Source: Apostichopus japonicus
Lineage: Eukaryota; Echinodermata; Holothuroidea; Aspidochirotida; Stichopodidae
Length of the DNA stretch: 64,000 nt
Assembly: GCF_037975245.1 (NCBI RefSeq)
Contig: NC_092573.1
Span: forward strand, 6,571,001-6,635,000
Reading direction: 5' to 3'
Shown here: one piece after another, positions 38,601-50,032 of the stretch
Layout of the letters: each line of letters begins with the position of its first letter
Numbering within the stretch: position 1 is the stretch's first letter
The notes under the pieces: generated by a model
What the model saw: only the letters and a program-made list of their open reading frames with translations
The model's database searches: none
Told to the model about the DNA's origin: nothing
Translations under genes and position numbers: made by a program

Positions 38601-39893
38601 GCGATATATCGCATGGTAACTCTCCAACCTTGCGTCACTAAAAGACTTTGGACCAAGCCATTCCCGATTGCTGCTCCTGTAAGATATACAAATTTAGTAG
38701 GAAACTTCACGTCATTTGTTCCTAAACCCCCCCTTCCCCATCTCCCCCCCCCCCAAAAAAAAGGAAAGAAAAGAAGGAATTTCCGTTAATATTTTAAATA
38801 GCTTAAAAACACAATAACACAAAATAAACACAATCTGACTGATATAACTATTGCCGCATTATGAATGTATATGTGACCACACTGTGACGGTATTTTGCGT
38901 CGATGATAAGATGAACTCAACACTCAATATAATATATCGTGCTGTAAGTGCATAAGATAATTAAGAAAAAAAGAAGCTTTTTGCCTGATTAATGATGAAT
39001 ATATTCGAACTATTTTGGTGATATATGCATTTTAATTTCCTCTGTATCGTTTCTGAGATAACAACATTTGATGTTGAAATGTGTTGTACAAAAAGTAAAC
39101 TTGAAGCAAACAGGTGTGACGTCATAGATATACACTGACAAATGTATTTGATTTTGTTTATTTTTTTTCTCTTGAATAAACATACTATTTCCTGCATTCA
39201 ATAATATGAATACATCAACATATGAATAAACTGAAGTCATTTCGGATATTGATAACTTCACATGCACTTTAAGGAGAACTGGAAATCTGCCCAATCCGAG
39301 ATCATAACAAGGATGTTTGATGCCCGTGCGCGACTATGAAATCACACCTGTTTGTTTCAATTTCAACTATAACAGATGGCACAACCTGTGAAAAACTCAA
39401 CTATTAATATCTGACGAAATCATATGGGAATTTCATGCAAATATCACCAGGATGTTTTTAATATAATTTCTCTCTAGACTATTCTTTTATTTGTTTATTT
39501 ATCCTTTTATTGATTTATTTTTGTTTTCGATTTGATGAATGTGATTATGTATACCTGCATACGGTCCAATCATTGTAAGTGCGATAATTCTCTGGCACGT
39601 GCTTCCACTGTATAGGTTGTAGAACATGCGCAGTGTACTGTGAAGGACCAGACAGTTCCCAAAGCCGTTGGCCAATCCAAACGTTAAATAGAGTACGGGA
39701 GCTACTTTAGCCAAAGATGACATCAAATATGAGAGAGAGGATATAATTATCCCCAAGGAGGCGACGGCTTTTATCCCCAGGTGCATCTCCAAAATGGCGG
39801 AGATAGGAGAGAGAAGCATTGTGGTACTCCACATTATCGAACCAAGCCATCCTATGGGGAGAAATGAAATAATAAATACAGGTACAGGTAGTT

Positions 39894-39942
<49 letters not shown>

Positions 39943-39953
39943 ATATTTATATA

Positions 39954-39990
<37 letters not shown>

Positions 39991-40009
39991 TAAATACAGG
40001 TAGTTCAAT

Positions 40010-40098
<89 letters not shown>

Positions 40099-40313
40099 AA
40101 CAGTGCACATGCAGATAAGAACATAATACCTGTTTCAACAGCAGTGGCGTTGAGGTCCCTCTGTAACTCTACAAAAAAGAAAATGAACCATACTTGAGGA
40201 GCGTAGACGGCAGCAAAAATAACGAAAGCAACAAAGGCAACAAGCCATCCATTGCCCACCAACATTCTTAATATCCACACATTGTCGCTTGGTCTACTGT
40301 TATCCAGGGCCAT
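30867..40313 (-). CDS. Monocarboxylate-transporter-like protein (SLC16 / MFS)
   Basis: Six exons on the minus strand: 40313-40130, 39851-39555, 38676-38228, 35559-35331, 34752-34609 and 31060-30867 (stop TAG). Phases are consistent and the product is 498 residues, usual for this family. The start lies in GGCGCCATGG, a strong context. TM1 contains [17 protein letters not shown]. Later helices follow the MCT pattern, including [11 protein letters not shown] in the N-terminal half, a hydrophilic 6/7 loop at about 201-285, D336-x3-R340 in TM8, and [13 protein letters not shown] near the last helices, the classic MCT signature. Two features are unlike proton-coupled MCT1-4: the TM1 lysine position is Gln40, and the TM4-5 YFxKRRxLA motif is replaced by [14 protein letters not shown]. 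The substrate cannot be predicted. The tail is basic (KVKKRK). The exon starting at 34752 has the weakest acceptor. Confidence 0.9.
32080..34600. other. Large intron of the MCT-like gene, nothing recognised
   Basis: This part of the intron between exons 34609-34752 and 30867-31060 contains short G and C runs, a (GTA)n patch at about 33345-33370, and no supported exon or repeat family on either strand. Confidence 0.5.
35577..35694. repeat. (TA)n microsatellite
   Basis: About 118 bp of TA dinucleotides with two TATG interruptions. It begins about 18 bp upstream (minus-strand sense) of the acceptor of MCT exon 35559-35331, so it nearly touches the polypyrimidine tract. Confidence 0.95.
37060..37438. 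mobile_element. hAT-like nonautonomous element, 379 bp
   Basis: The ends are CAGTGGCGGAGC and, inward from the right, CAGTGACGGAGC. The perfect 8-bp target duplication CATACGTA lies at 37052-37059 and 37439-37446. The core from 37123 matches the elements at 27195 and 44936. It lies in an intron of the MCT-like gene. Confidence 0.92.
37657..37797 (+). repeat. Interspersed repeat family D, copy 2
   Basis: Shares about 140 bp in the same order with 14630-14775. It lies in the MCT-like intron between exons 38676-38228 and 35559-35331. Confidence 0.7.
37986..38096. repeat. (TCC)n polypyrimidine microsatellite
   Basis: About 110 bp of CCT/TCC triplets with C-run interruptions. It lies about 130 bp past the donor end of MCT exon 38676-38228 and is purine-only (GGA)n on the transcribed sense. 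Confidence 0.93.
39895..40097. repeat. Two (TA)n microsatellites with a duplicated unique segment
   Basis: (TA)n blocks at 39895-39984 and 40007-40097 are separated by AATAATAAATACAGGTA and GTTCAATATA. The same sequence also precedes the first block (39869-39896), so flank and array were duplicated together. They fill the short first intron of the MCT-like gene. Confidence 0.9.
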
Positions 40314-41639
40314 GGCGCCTCTGGCAAAACTATCCACTGTAGCGCCGTCCAGAAACGATTGTTATAATCTCCTTCGATACGGTCTTGTGTTAACATTCCA
40401 TTGAAGTTTGAGCTTCAAATAACTTTATCGTATAAGCCTGTACTTTTTTAAGAAAGTTTTGTGCTTTTTTCAGAAAATTCACTCGAGATAGAGCCTGGAA
40501 ACGAACACCAAATAACTTGATTTTCTATCAAGCCCAGTCCTCCTACGTCGTAGTAGCTAGTATATTCTCGAGAGTGTGTGTGTGCGTGTGTGGAATATGT
40601 GTTTGCTATGTATTATTAGAGCGTCCGTTTGACCCTTGATAACCAGAGGAATTACTTCTGTAGTACCAGCCGAACCAGCTGAACATATTAAGGTCTATTA
40701 CAATTATATGAAGTCTGCATATGCTCGTATTGGTATTCATAACGATTAACAACATGTGACGAAGTACATGGGGAAACGATAGAGTTTAACTATCGTGTTG
40801 TGTCGTGAAGGTTAAATAACGGGAAACTTCGACCAGTCCATCCAGGTCATAACCAGGATTAATCACCGCAACAGTTTGAGAATCATTACTCCCAGAGCTA
40901 CGGTAGGCCTACTATGCTTGGAAGTAACCTCTCCTGCAAATGATTGCGCACTTTTTCTTACAATACTGTGATGTCACCTTGTTTCCAGTTTGAACTAGCT
41001 GCAAACTGGTTATCATTGCAATACTATGTCATGGTGTTGTCTATGTATAAGTCTATGTATAACGGTTTCCGTGATGGTTCAAAAAGGAATAATATATGAC
41101 ATCAGATATAGCCTGACGTTTAACGACATCAGCCCGATTCCTATATGCAAATAAGACTAGTTGTTACTATGTACATGTCGTATGCCCCAGAATAATGGAT
41201 GGTTGTTATAGTACTTTTTGTCAGCAAACAAAGCGGTTCTTTGAATGCTGAATGCCAGCAACCAATGCAGCTAGTAGAACGTCAGCAACCAAGGTTGTTT
41301 ACATGTATTATGTAAGCAATCAAGACAGTTTTCTTGAATGTTGAATGTCAGCAATCAAAGTGGTTCCTTTAATATGGCATATCAGCAAACAAGATACGGC
41401 TCCTTGCATGTTACATGTCAGCAATCAAGGTGGTTCCTTCAATTTAATGCAATTTGTTCGATTTAATTTCAATTAATCATTTGTAACAATCAAGCATTAC
41501 AGAGTGAAATAATGTTAACAACATATAATAGTGAGAACATCAATACTGATATTAAATAATATAATACTAGGTATTAAAACACCAGAGTATAACATACTGT
41601 AGAAAGATAATAGAATGGTTGAGGAGAGTACTAATAAAG

Positions 41640-41830
41640 TTTAACAAGAAAACTGGTGGGATAGAAGTCCCTGGAGAGTAAGGAAAACAGGTAAACGAAA
41701 GAGAGGAAGGAGTAAGAACTGACAAACAGACAGCCAAGGACATCCCACCCGATCCAGGGTGTCAAAAGCTTTCGAGAGACCAAGGAAAGTGTTATTGACG
41801 AAATTGAACTTTTCTCGAAAGCGATGGAAA
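41640..41830 (-). mobile_element. Reverse-transcriptase remnant (LINE)
   Basis: One minus-strand frame reads TFLGLSKAFDTLDRVG, close to the F-L-D-L-S-K-A-F-D-T-V-D motif of non-LTR reverse transcriptases, with the catalytic-motif lead changed (Gly for Asp). The frame is broken on both sides. It appears inserted in the roughly 50-bp repeat array, which resumes near 41915. Confidence 0.5.
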
Positions 41831-42465
41831 GAGTATGGGTGAGAAAGAGGAGGTCAGGAGAAGTAAGTTTTCCCGGAGGAAAACCAATCCGACCATTTAA
41901 TAACGTTGCATGCATGTCAACATATCAAATTGGTTTCCTTAATGTTGCAAGTCACGGACCATTCTTCGTGTACCATACACTTTATGCCAATTATGACTAT
42001 GCTGCAATTATGACCACCAAAATGGCAAGTTCCGGTACGGGCATCCTTTCTTTCACTAACGACTATATGTGATTTGTTAGACAGGTGGACTTTACCCAGC
42101 AGGAATTCACCATTAAGGGAGCAGTTCAAAACGGTCACTTACACTTGTTGTTTTGGCCTAAGCTCAGTTACGGAACGCCATATGTATCTAAAATGTCCAA
42201 AACAATATAAGTATGTATACAATAACAATAAGCAAATGTAATAAAAATGCCGAAACTCAAATAGGTGTGTCCAAAAAATATAGGAGCATGTCGAAAATAT
42301 TAAAAGAGTGTCGAAAAATAATACAAGAGGGTGAACATTTTGGCGTTTTAAAATTACGCCATATGTTGCAAAATATCCAAACTACTATAATCATGTCCAA
42401 ATTAATATTGACATTTTTTTTATACTTATGGCATTCTGTACTCAGTTATGTGTTTCGCAGCTGGG

Positions 42466-42785
42466 AAAGTTGAGAGACGAATATTGGGCATCGTCAATGA
42501 CTGACTGATGGACGTTAGGTATTCAGTCAGCAGGTATAGACGACCACTGCAGGAGTCTGAGCTTAAATTAATGAGAGTTGAGAGACGGATGTTGTGCATC
42601 GTCAATGACTGCTGGCTGATGGACGTTAGGTATTCAGTCAGCAGGGATAGATGACCACTGAGACTGAGCTTAAATTACTGAGAGTTAAGAGACGGATGTT
42701 GTGCATCTTCAATGACTGCTGGCTGATGGACGTTAATTCTGCAGTTAGCAGGGATATATAACCACTGCAGTAGACTGAGATTTGT
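42466..42785. repeat. About 107-bp tandem repeat, 3 copies
   Basis: Each copy contains GTT(G/A)AGAGACG(A/G)AT(A/G)TTG, ATGACTG, TGATGGACGTTA and CAGCAGG(T/G)ATA. Copies start at about 42468, 42578 and 42685. Unrelated in sequence to the 107-bp array at 2.8 kb. Confidence 0.85.
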
Positions 42786-42828
42786 GACTTTTTCGGAATC
42801 TTAAACACGTGGTGGATGGAGGTGTTCA

Positions 42829-42945
42829 TGGAGGTGATGATGACGATGACGTGGCTGCGACGATGATGATGACGATGATGTTGACGATGGCAATGACGAT
42901 GACGACGATGATGATGATAATGACGACGATGATGATGATCATGTC
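42829..42945. repeat. (GAT/GAC)n imperfect microsatellite
   Basis: About 115 bp of GATGAC/GATGAT triplets with interruptions. Confidence 0.85.
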
Positions 42946-44114
42946 GATCAATATTGCAATGTTGTGGATGTTTGTATGTAAAGTATGCTATGCTAGATAC
43001 TGCTGTTATGAAAGAGTGGTATATATTACATTAACTAAATTAAGTTGAATAAATAATGAAGCTTGTTTACTTTCAAAATGAACATAGCTGTTAAGTTACT
43101 AAGTCCCTTGATATAGATCTATGCAATAAAACTGACATGACATAAATCACGTTTGACGATGACACACACTATACTTTGAATTTTGTTATCCTCCGATTCT
43201 GTGAAAATATGCTGGTAGACCACGTGATATCGAAATGCAACTTCCATGACGTCAATGATATACCCACATAGCGTTCTGCACACTCAAAAATTTCCTTTCT
43301 GATGTGAATGGGATATCACTATATTAATTGTCGGAGATTTTTCAATGTTTCAATGTTTATGTCAAATGCATTGACACTGTGCATTTTCTTTTCCTTATTT
43401 TTTGGGCCCATATTTGTCGCGTTTGCATCCCTCATGAAACGAAAAAAGGGGGGAAAGGGAACAAGAAAAAGGGGAAGACTTCTGTCACGTAAAATCCAAG
43501 TTTATTAGTTTAGGACATTATCAGATCTGATCAAGACTGATCGAAATTAAATTACTTTAATGTCTAACTTTTTCTCCTTAGCATTTCTGACGTTACTGTT
43601 AACTTTATGGTAGGTATTGTTATAAAGTTGATAATTATTGTGTGTTATCAATGAGAAGTTTGATAATTCAATATCCCCTGACTGGTCAAGGACTTTTCAC
43701 AAATCATGGTACGGCGAGGTCGAGTTATACCACACTAAATTTGCCCATGTAGTACAATAATACGAGTAAAATTCCATGTAGTGAGTAAGAGATTTTGACA
43801 ACGGGAATGCAGCTATTTTAAAGATGACCGAAAAATTTGACTATTTAGTCATCATGTTCAAGGTATAGATCTTCATGTATATATCCATCAAAATCTATAA
43901 CTATTTACAGCAGATTCGCATTAACTATATGCCACTCAAAGTTGCATAAATAAGTTGCATAGGTCGGGGTTGGAGGCAAGTTCGGATAAAAAAATACCAG
44001 CAAAAATATACGAATTTGTAATTAGGCAGACAGATTGACAAATTTTAAGTCGTTTGACGCATGCGTATTCACGATAGGCTATCTACCAGAGACTTCTACG
44101 TAGGGCTGAAGCGG

Positions 44115-44150
44115 TATTTAAAAGTAACGCCGCTCTATCGATGCAATCAG
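44115..44150 (+). promoter_or_regulatory. TATA box and initiator of the secreted-protein gene
   Basis: TATTTAAAAG at 44115-44124 is followed about 30 bp later by TCAGTTG (A at 44149), which matches the metazoan initiator. A 5' UTR of about 78 nt would run to the ATG at 44227. Transcription start is inferred from spacing. Confidence 0.6.
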
Positions 44151-44226
44151 TTGTGGTACAAACAAGAAATACATCAGTAAAACCAAAGCAGCAATTCCAC
44201 CAGTCTGTTTCTGAATTTCATATAAG

Positions 44227-47171
44227 ATGGCCTTTACTGAGACTTTCCTCTTCACCGTGGTTGCGATCATTGTCGTCTGCGTGACTCATGGCAACGTTCA
44301 AGCTACGACTATTGACTCTCTTCGCCTTGGCTACAACTTTGGGACAAATGGCAAATTCCTGGTACCACGTTATCCTCTTGAACAACGAATGAAGGAATTA
44401 GGGGTAGAGGGTAAGTAATTCCATGAATTTTGCTTCTATATTTTTCTTTTGTTTCATCGAATCAAATAAGCCATTTATATAAAGACTTGTAAATCCTGAA
44501 ATGTCAGTACCTGCGAACATTATATCTGTTCAATGCTGAATGGTGTAATGAATGTTTCAAGAAATATTTCCATATGGTTTTAACGTTCTCATTTAAAAAG
44601 AAAATGTCAAATTAAGCATGCTAACGGAAATGATACTCCTAAAAGTGATGCGTGTACTTAGTCACTTGGCGATTTCCATCGCAACCCCCCCCCCCCTATT
44701 CCAACAACGCCATAACAACCGCTAACATGCCAGTGTTTAAAGTGATGAGTGTTAGCTCAGTGTAGGGAGTGTTAGCTCAGTGGTTAACGCCGGTGCCTTT
44801 CAATCATAAGGTCCCCAGTTCGAGTCACTCCAATATTAAAGGATGTCGTCCAGTTACAGAGTTGTTGACAATTGACAATTCATGATCATGGACGTTAAAT
44901 ATGAATGTAAGAGACCGACTTCGGTCAGCTTGCGGCAGGCGCGTAGCCAATGGGGGGCGAAGGGGGAAGCCGCCCCCCCCCCCTTGAGCATATTTTTTTA
45001 TTTTATTTTCAAATGTTTTTATGATATCGCTAGTAATTTCAAAAGAGAAAATGATAAGATGCAACTTACAAGGCCTGGGAAGTGTCATTTCCAGCGATCT
45101 GGGAGGCATTTTCAGCCAAAAATTTTGGGAACGTTTCGCGCCAACACATGGTGGCGCTACGCTTAGATAGTTTGCAATGCCGTATCTACGGCTCTGATAG
45201 TTTGCCTAGATTTTCGCCTCTCCCTTGGCAAATTCCTGGCTACGCGCCTGGCTTTAATAAGCCAATGAGGCTTCTTCGCGAGTTCCTGCTTGCAGGAGGA
45301 TCTAAATACATACATGAGTGATAAGTGCTTGTGATTGTTGCGTTGACAACAGCATACTGTACCAATATAGTTGTCAGTCAAATATCTATAAGACCATGAT
45401 GACTGGGGTTAAGGTTACCTAACTATAAAGTATTTCCCATGATGCGCTTTGGTATACTGTAAATAAAATATGATTATATTAATTATGAAATAGGAGTTGA
45501 AATGGAACCACCTCCTCTTGCGTGTTTCGTTTCATGAGATCTGAAGCGGTAGTATTATTTTTTGCCTGTGAAGGTGTGTGGTTGCTTACCTGCAGTTCCT
45601 GTTATTTCCTTTTATAAGGCTTTCTTTAAGTTACATGAAATTAAGTTGTCACTGTAGGCTTTGGTGTATGTGACTAGAATCTTGCTGGTGTAAATAATTC
45701 ACTGCATACTAATCCCCCCTTATCGATTTCCCTGTTTACAAGAACAGAACGAATACAGGAAAGCTTTCTAAACTTTGTGATCTTTACGTATTAAATTTAT
45801 TAAAAATAAAAATAAAATGGAACTGTTAGCAAACTGCTTATCAACTAAAGAGCCTATGTAAGAGAATGTGTTAAAGTAAGTTGGCCTGACGTTTTGATCC
45901 TAGCAGGATCTTCTTCAGAGACTTGAATTTATTGAAGGGGTTATGGATTCTTAGCTAATAGAATGCCTTAACCGTATGATAATGAGTTCCTGTCATGCAT
46001 AGGCGTAGGATACCAATTTGATTGGGGGGGGGGGGGGGCTGTAACGACTTGCCCGAAAAATATAACCAACATTTGTTTTCTTCATGTGCATATCATATAG
46101 GCATTCATCGGTTATTACTTCGCCTGCCAATAACAAACAATCATTTGCCGTGTTATGACTCTTCCATATTGGTTATAATTATTGGGAAGTCGGTACAATA
46201 ATAATGATCATGATAATATAAGTTTAACCATTGAAAAATACATTGCAAATTATATTTCTTTCAGTAGGTGCCCGAAAAATTCTCAGCATATTGATTAGAT
46301 TGTAAAAACCAACTTGTAAACTACCACATTTCTCACAGTGATTACCGGTAAACTCATGGTACTCATCCAGCTTCATTCACCTAACGAATGATCGAAAACC
46401 AGGGATCTGAATTTTTCGTCAATTTCTTAGTCTAGCTTTTACCATCCATATTATTTCTTTCTAGTTTCAGAAGCAACGTTTGTCTCCTCTGATCAATATG
46501 ATACGGAAAAGTACGGAGAAGTAGTGCTTCTCCTACAACATGGGCACGATATAACATTGCCAATGGAGCTTGACCATGAACAGCTGGAAGGTCTGACCAC
46601 TGGATCACATTTCCTGGTCATCGGGATACCGTTCACGAAAGATGACGAACCAGGAGTCTTAATGCTGAATTACTTTACCAACAACCAGCCCGTCTTTATC
46701 CCACATTTGACCAATCATAGCGCCATAACCAAAATAGACAGCATCGTGAACGGTGATAACGGGCTGGTGACGTTGCATAGCGGTGATGACGTAATGGAGA
46801 TCTACGTGCATAATGACGAAGATTGCATAGAGAACGGCGGCGAGGATTCTGACTTTGTGGGGAATAAACTACTCCTTACCAGCTATCCGATGCCATTCGA
46901 TTGGGGTTGTAACCGGTTGGGAGATGACGTCAGCTTCTGCCGTACATTGGCGCCTTATATGGATGACATCACAGCTGCCAAAGGTGACGTCTGCACCGAA
47001 GTAACCACGGTTTCTTCACAGAAATGTTCTGCTGAAATGGAGATCAGAAACATGACAGGCATCTTCAGAGACGCTGCTCCATTCTTGGCAGGTACTGTAC
47101 CGTCTGCTGCTGTTGGAGCCGCGTGGGTTGACAGAGGTCATTCATTTGGACTTGTTTTCCCCTGTTTTTAA
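44227..47171 (+). CDS. Secreted protein of unknown family, 2 exons
   Basis: Exon 1 is 44227-44410 and exon 2 is 46465-47171 (stop TAA); GT/AG, phase 1; 296 residues. The N-terminus has a clear signal peptide (hydrophobic FLFTVVAIIVVCVTH, likely cut after VQA at about residue 26). The mature chain is about 270 residues with no second membrane segment. Six cysteines (182, 210, 220, 238, 249, 295) all lie in the C-terminal half and could form three disulfides. N-glycosylation sequons are at Asn145 (NHS) and Asn257 (NMT). An acidic stretch lies at about 178-190 (NDEDCIENGGEDSD). I do not recognise the family. The alternation of strand-like segments suggests a beta-rich extracellular protein, which is only inference. 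A second in-frame acceptor 6 nt downstream (exon start 46471) would drop two residues. Confidence 0.8.
44769..45320 (+). repeat. tRNA-derived SINE family A, copy split by another element
   Basis: The left part (44769-44935) has box A-like TTAGCTCAGTGGTTAACGCC and box B-like AGTTCGAGTCACTCC, then the body up to CAGCTTGCGG. The right part resumes at 45251 with TTTAATAAGCCAATGAGGCT and ends TTGCAGGAGGATCTAAATAC. The intact copy at 19122-19362 shows these parts are normally contiguous. GAGTGTTAGCTCAGTG is doubled at the head. It lies in the intron of the secreted-protein gene. Confidence 0.85.
44936..45250. mobile_element. Nonautonomous TIR element nested in a SINE, 315 bp
   Basis: The ends are CAGGCGCGTAGCCA and, inward from the right, the identical CAGGCGCGTAGCCA. 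The interior, read on the minus strand, carries the core also found at 27236 and 37123 (CTATCTAAGCG, GCGCCACCA, GTTGGCGCG). No 8-bp target duplication is evident, unlike its relatives. G and C runs at 44952-44987 are complementary. Confidence 0.85.
45998..46310. mobile_element. Nonautonomous element family E, copy 1 (truncated)
   Basis: Begins CATAGGCGTAGGA, then ACCAATTTGATTGGGGG. It shares ATATCATATAGGCAT(T/G)CATC, CCATATTGGTTATAATT and GGTGCCCGAAAAATTCTCAG with 47589-47915. The right end seen in copy 2 is missing. It lies about 150 bp before exon 2 of the secreted-protein gene. Confidence 0.75.
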
Positions 47172-47588
47172 TCATTCTCCTGTTAATAATATTCTGGACT
47201 ACAACTACAAGGACTGCTTTTCTATACTGTTACCACGAGGCACGGACTTCATGATGCATGCATGTAATTTTACCCAGCAGTTAAAATGTTAACAAACTGT
47301 TACTCCCTCTTAAAAGCATGTACAACTTATACTGAAGGTTATTTAGAGGGCAGAAACTTGTTTCTTAATGGAATTCCGCAGCTAACAGTTACGCTTTCGA
47401 TTGTTTTATCAATATCGGTATCAATATGGTATTTCATTACAGTATAAATACATCTCAGATCTTCAGATCGCAATGAGCCTCTCGTATTGTCTATCGCGTA
47501 CGATATTTATATCATATCGCCTATTTTAACAAGTCAGCGATTTTTAATGTCAGATATGTGGTGTCCCTAAATATCGAGGACTTGGCGT

Positions 47589-47915
47589 CAGGATAGTCGT
47601 AGGAGCCCAATTTGATTTGGGGGGGGGGGGGGCTGTGACATATCATATAGGCATGCATCAGTTATTACATCGCATGCCAATTACATATCAGCGTTTGCCG
47701 TGTGTTTACCCTTCCATATTGGTTATAATTTTTGGGAAAGTTGTTACAATAATAATGATAATAAGTTTAACCATTGAAAAACACATTGCAATTTATTTTC
47801 CTTTCAGTTGGTGCCCGAAAAATTCTCAGCATTTTGCCCGAATTTTCACAAAAAATATTTTGTTGGGGGGGGGGGGGGCTGCAGCTCCCCAGCCTCCTAC
47901 GCTTTTGTCAGAATG
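47589..47915. mobile_element. Nonautonomous element family E, copy 2
   Basis: Left end CGTAGGAGCCC; right end, read inward, GCGTAGGAGGCTGGGG. The interior is shared with copy 1 upstream. G runs at both ends are in direct orientation. It lies about 420 bp after the stop of the secreted-protein gene. Confidence 0.75.
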
Positions 47916-49985
47916 GTGGGGAAGGGGGACGGTTGTTAAAAATTGTGGTCAATCAGATAAGTAGGTGTGAGAATAGCCTGACATACAATCAGCAACACCC
48001 TTCCAATCTGACGTCTCTCCTGTGTCCCCAACTCATGCCTATCCCAACCGCTATAAATACCCATCACGTTTACGGCTTATTTTCTTTCTTGTTGGCCTTA
48101 AGCATAACTAAGCATCTCTTAAATTAACAGAAATTCTCCCAATCATAGGGATTAATAATTTTCCCTGTTAGTAAGTGGAAAATTCAACTCTTCAAGAAAG
48201 TAGGGAGTTTTTGCCCTCGAGTCAAAACTTCAGCTTTAGCCATTAATTAACACCGATTCGATGTGTTAAAAGTCATTAGTTCTTTTCCATTTTATCAACA
48301 TCTCACTTTTAGCTCTCATTCTACCACATTATCTTTCTAACTAGGTCAGTCTGACAACCGTACCGCTCGAACTTTCCGGAATAGATTCTAAAATGTGTTG
48401 CAAACAATTCCGCACCAATAGATAAACAACACAACGACTCAGATATAAAACAAGGATAATTCCCACTACCGTCATTTGAAATATTGTCGTTTTAGAATTT
48501 TGCAATCAACCGTATACTTTACGACGTAAAAATGTAATTTTCAAACAGAACGTGCAAACGCCTTATAGAGGGCAGTATATCAAATCATAATAATTTGGAC
48601 GTGTACCATAGATGCTTCAGTGAGAGAGACATCAGTAAAGGACACATTTAGACATCCAGTTAGGAGAATATTTTAAATATGATACTTTCATGTCACCCTT
48701 CAAAGGCACATTATGTGCTGTAGGAATTATCTTTTATTTTTGCATTAGATGAAGGTAGAACACTCTTCATACTGTACAAGTTCTTTTAAGGCTTTACTAA
48801 TAACTCACCGTCAAGAATGTTCCCGGTTTTTAACGAGACATCCTGCTGTCACTGATGATTTCAATCTACATTGTCTTTTTTTCACACTTATTGAAGGTCT
48901 GGGAATAATCCGAAGCGGAGAAAATTGTCCGGAAATTACTACTGAAAACCCGTAGCAATTTGTAGCATGCTAAACATTAGGGGTAATACTTTTATGATCA
49001 GCTGAGGCGAGAAGGCGATAACCCCCCCCCCCCCCCCAATATCGGCCAGATGATGGATAAGTTTAATTCAAAGTGTCGTCATTATGAGTACAAGAAGAGG
49101 GGCATAACCATCTAAGCAGTCGTGCCGCAAGACAAATCCATTGGTAATTAAGGAAAACCAATTTGTGCCCATCGGAAATATTGTCTTACTCTTTTATATT
49201 TTTTTTCGAGAAAATATATGTTGGCTTAAATGGATAATTTCACGTTGAAGCGTGTGTATTCATTCCAATTTTTTGTTGAGAAATATATTTTGTCGCAGCA
49301 GGTTTCTTTTTTCGAAAAAACATATAGTGCCGACAATGATTTTCGCGAAAATACATTTTGGCGATTCTGTTTTGTTTTGTTGTTGTCGGAAAACAAACAA
49401 ACAAAACACAAAACATTGAAACATCATTTTTTCGAGAAATAAACATTGACAACGTTGTTTGTTTGCAGAAATATTTTATATAATATAGGTGATTAATGTT
49501 CACAGTTCCACTGTGGTTTGTATTTCTTGTAAGTTCGCAACAACTTCACGATGTACATAATTATGATGGATCACCACACATATGTAATTATGGCCAAGAA
49601 GGGAACATTTTGGATCAAGTTTTTTTTACAAAGGGGTTTCTACTTCCTCTGTTGTTTTCGTATATATACATATATATTTTTAATTTTTTTATATATATAT
49701 TTTTTTATAATTTAACAAAAACATATTAATGGACATGTTAGGAAGCTTCCTTATCCTACAAATTAAGAAAGAGTTGGTTGTGAACTTACCAACAAAGATA
49801 ATCATTTCAATTTATATTCACACATATTTATCCACAACCCCATCTCACAATGAAATCTGTGACCAATGATGAAATCTAAAGTTTTGTGTCCCATAATTTA
49901 ATGTAATTGATTTTATTTTCAGTAAAATCTTTGCATCTTACGTCTAAATGCATTGTTCCTGGTACCAATTTATATATATATATTT
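47916..49985. other. Intergenic stretch, nothing recognised
   Basis: AT-rich sequence with a C run at 49022-49038 and several short open frames on both strands, none resembling a known protein or flanked by convincing splice sites. Confidence 0.5.
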
Positions 49986-49989
49986 ATAA

Positions 49990-50030
<41 letters not shown>

Positions 50031-50032
<2 letters not shown>

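Larger units (their letters stand above)
40314..44114. other. Intergenic region between divergent genes
   Basis: 5' flank of the MCT-like gene and of the secreted-protein gene. It contains imperfect roughly 50-bp repeats (CAGCAATCAAGGTGGTTCCT type) at 41216-41450, a LINE remnant, a 107-bp tandem repeat and a (GAT)n tract, annotated separately where clear. Nothing else was recognised; 43100-44100 appears unique. Confidence 0.5.
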
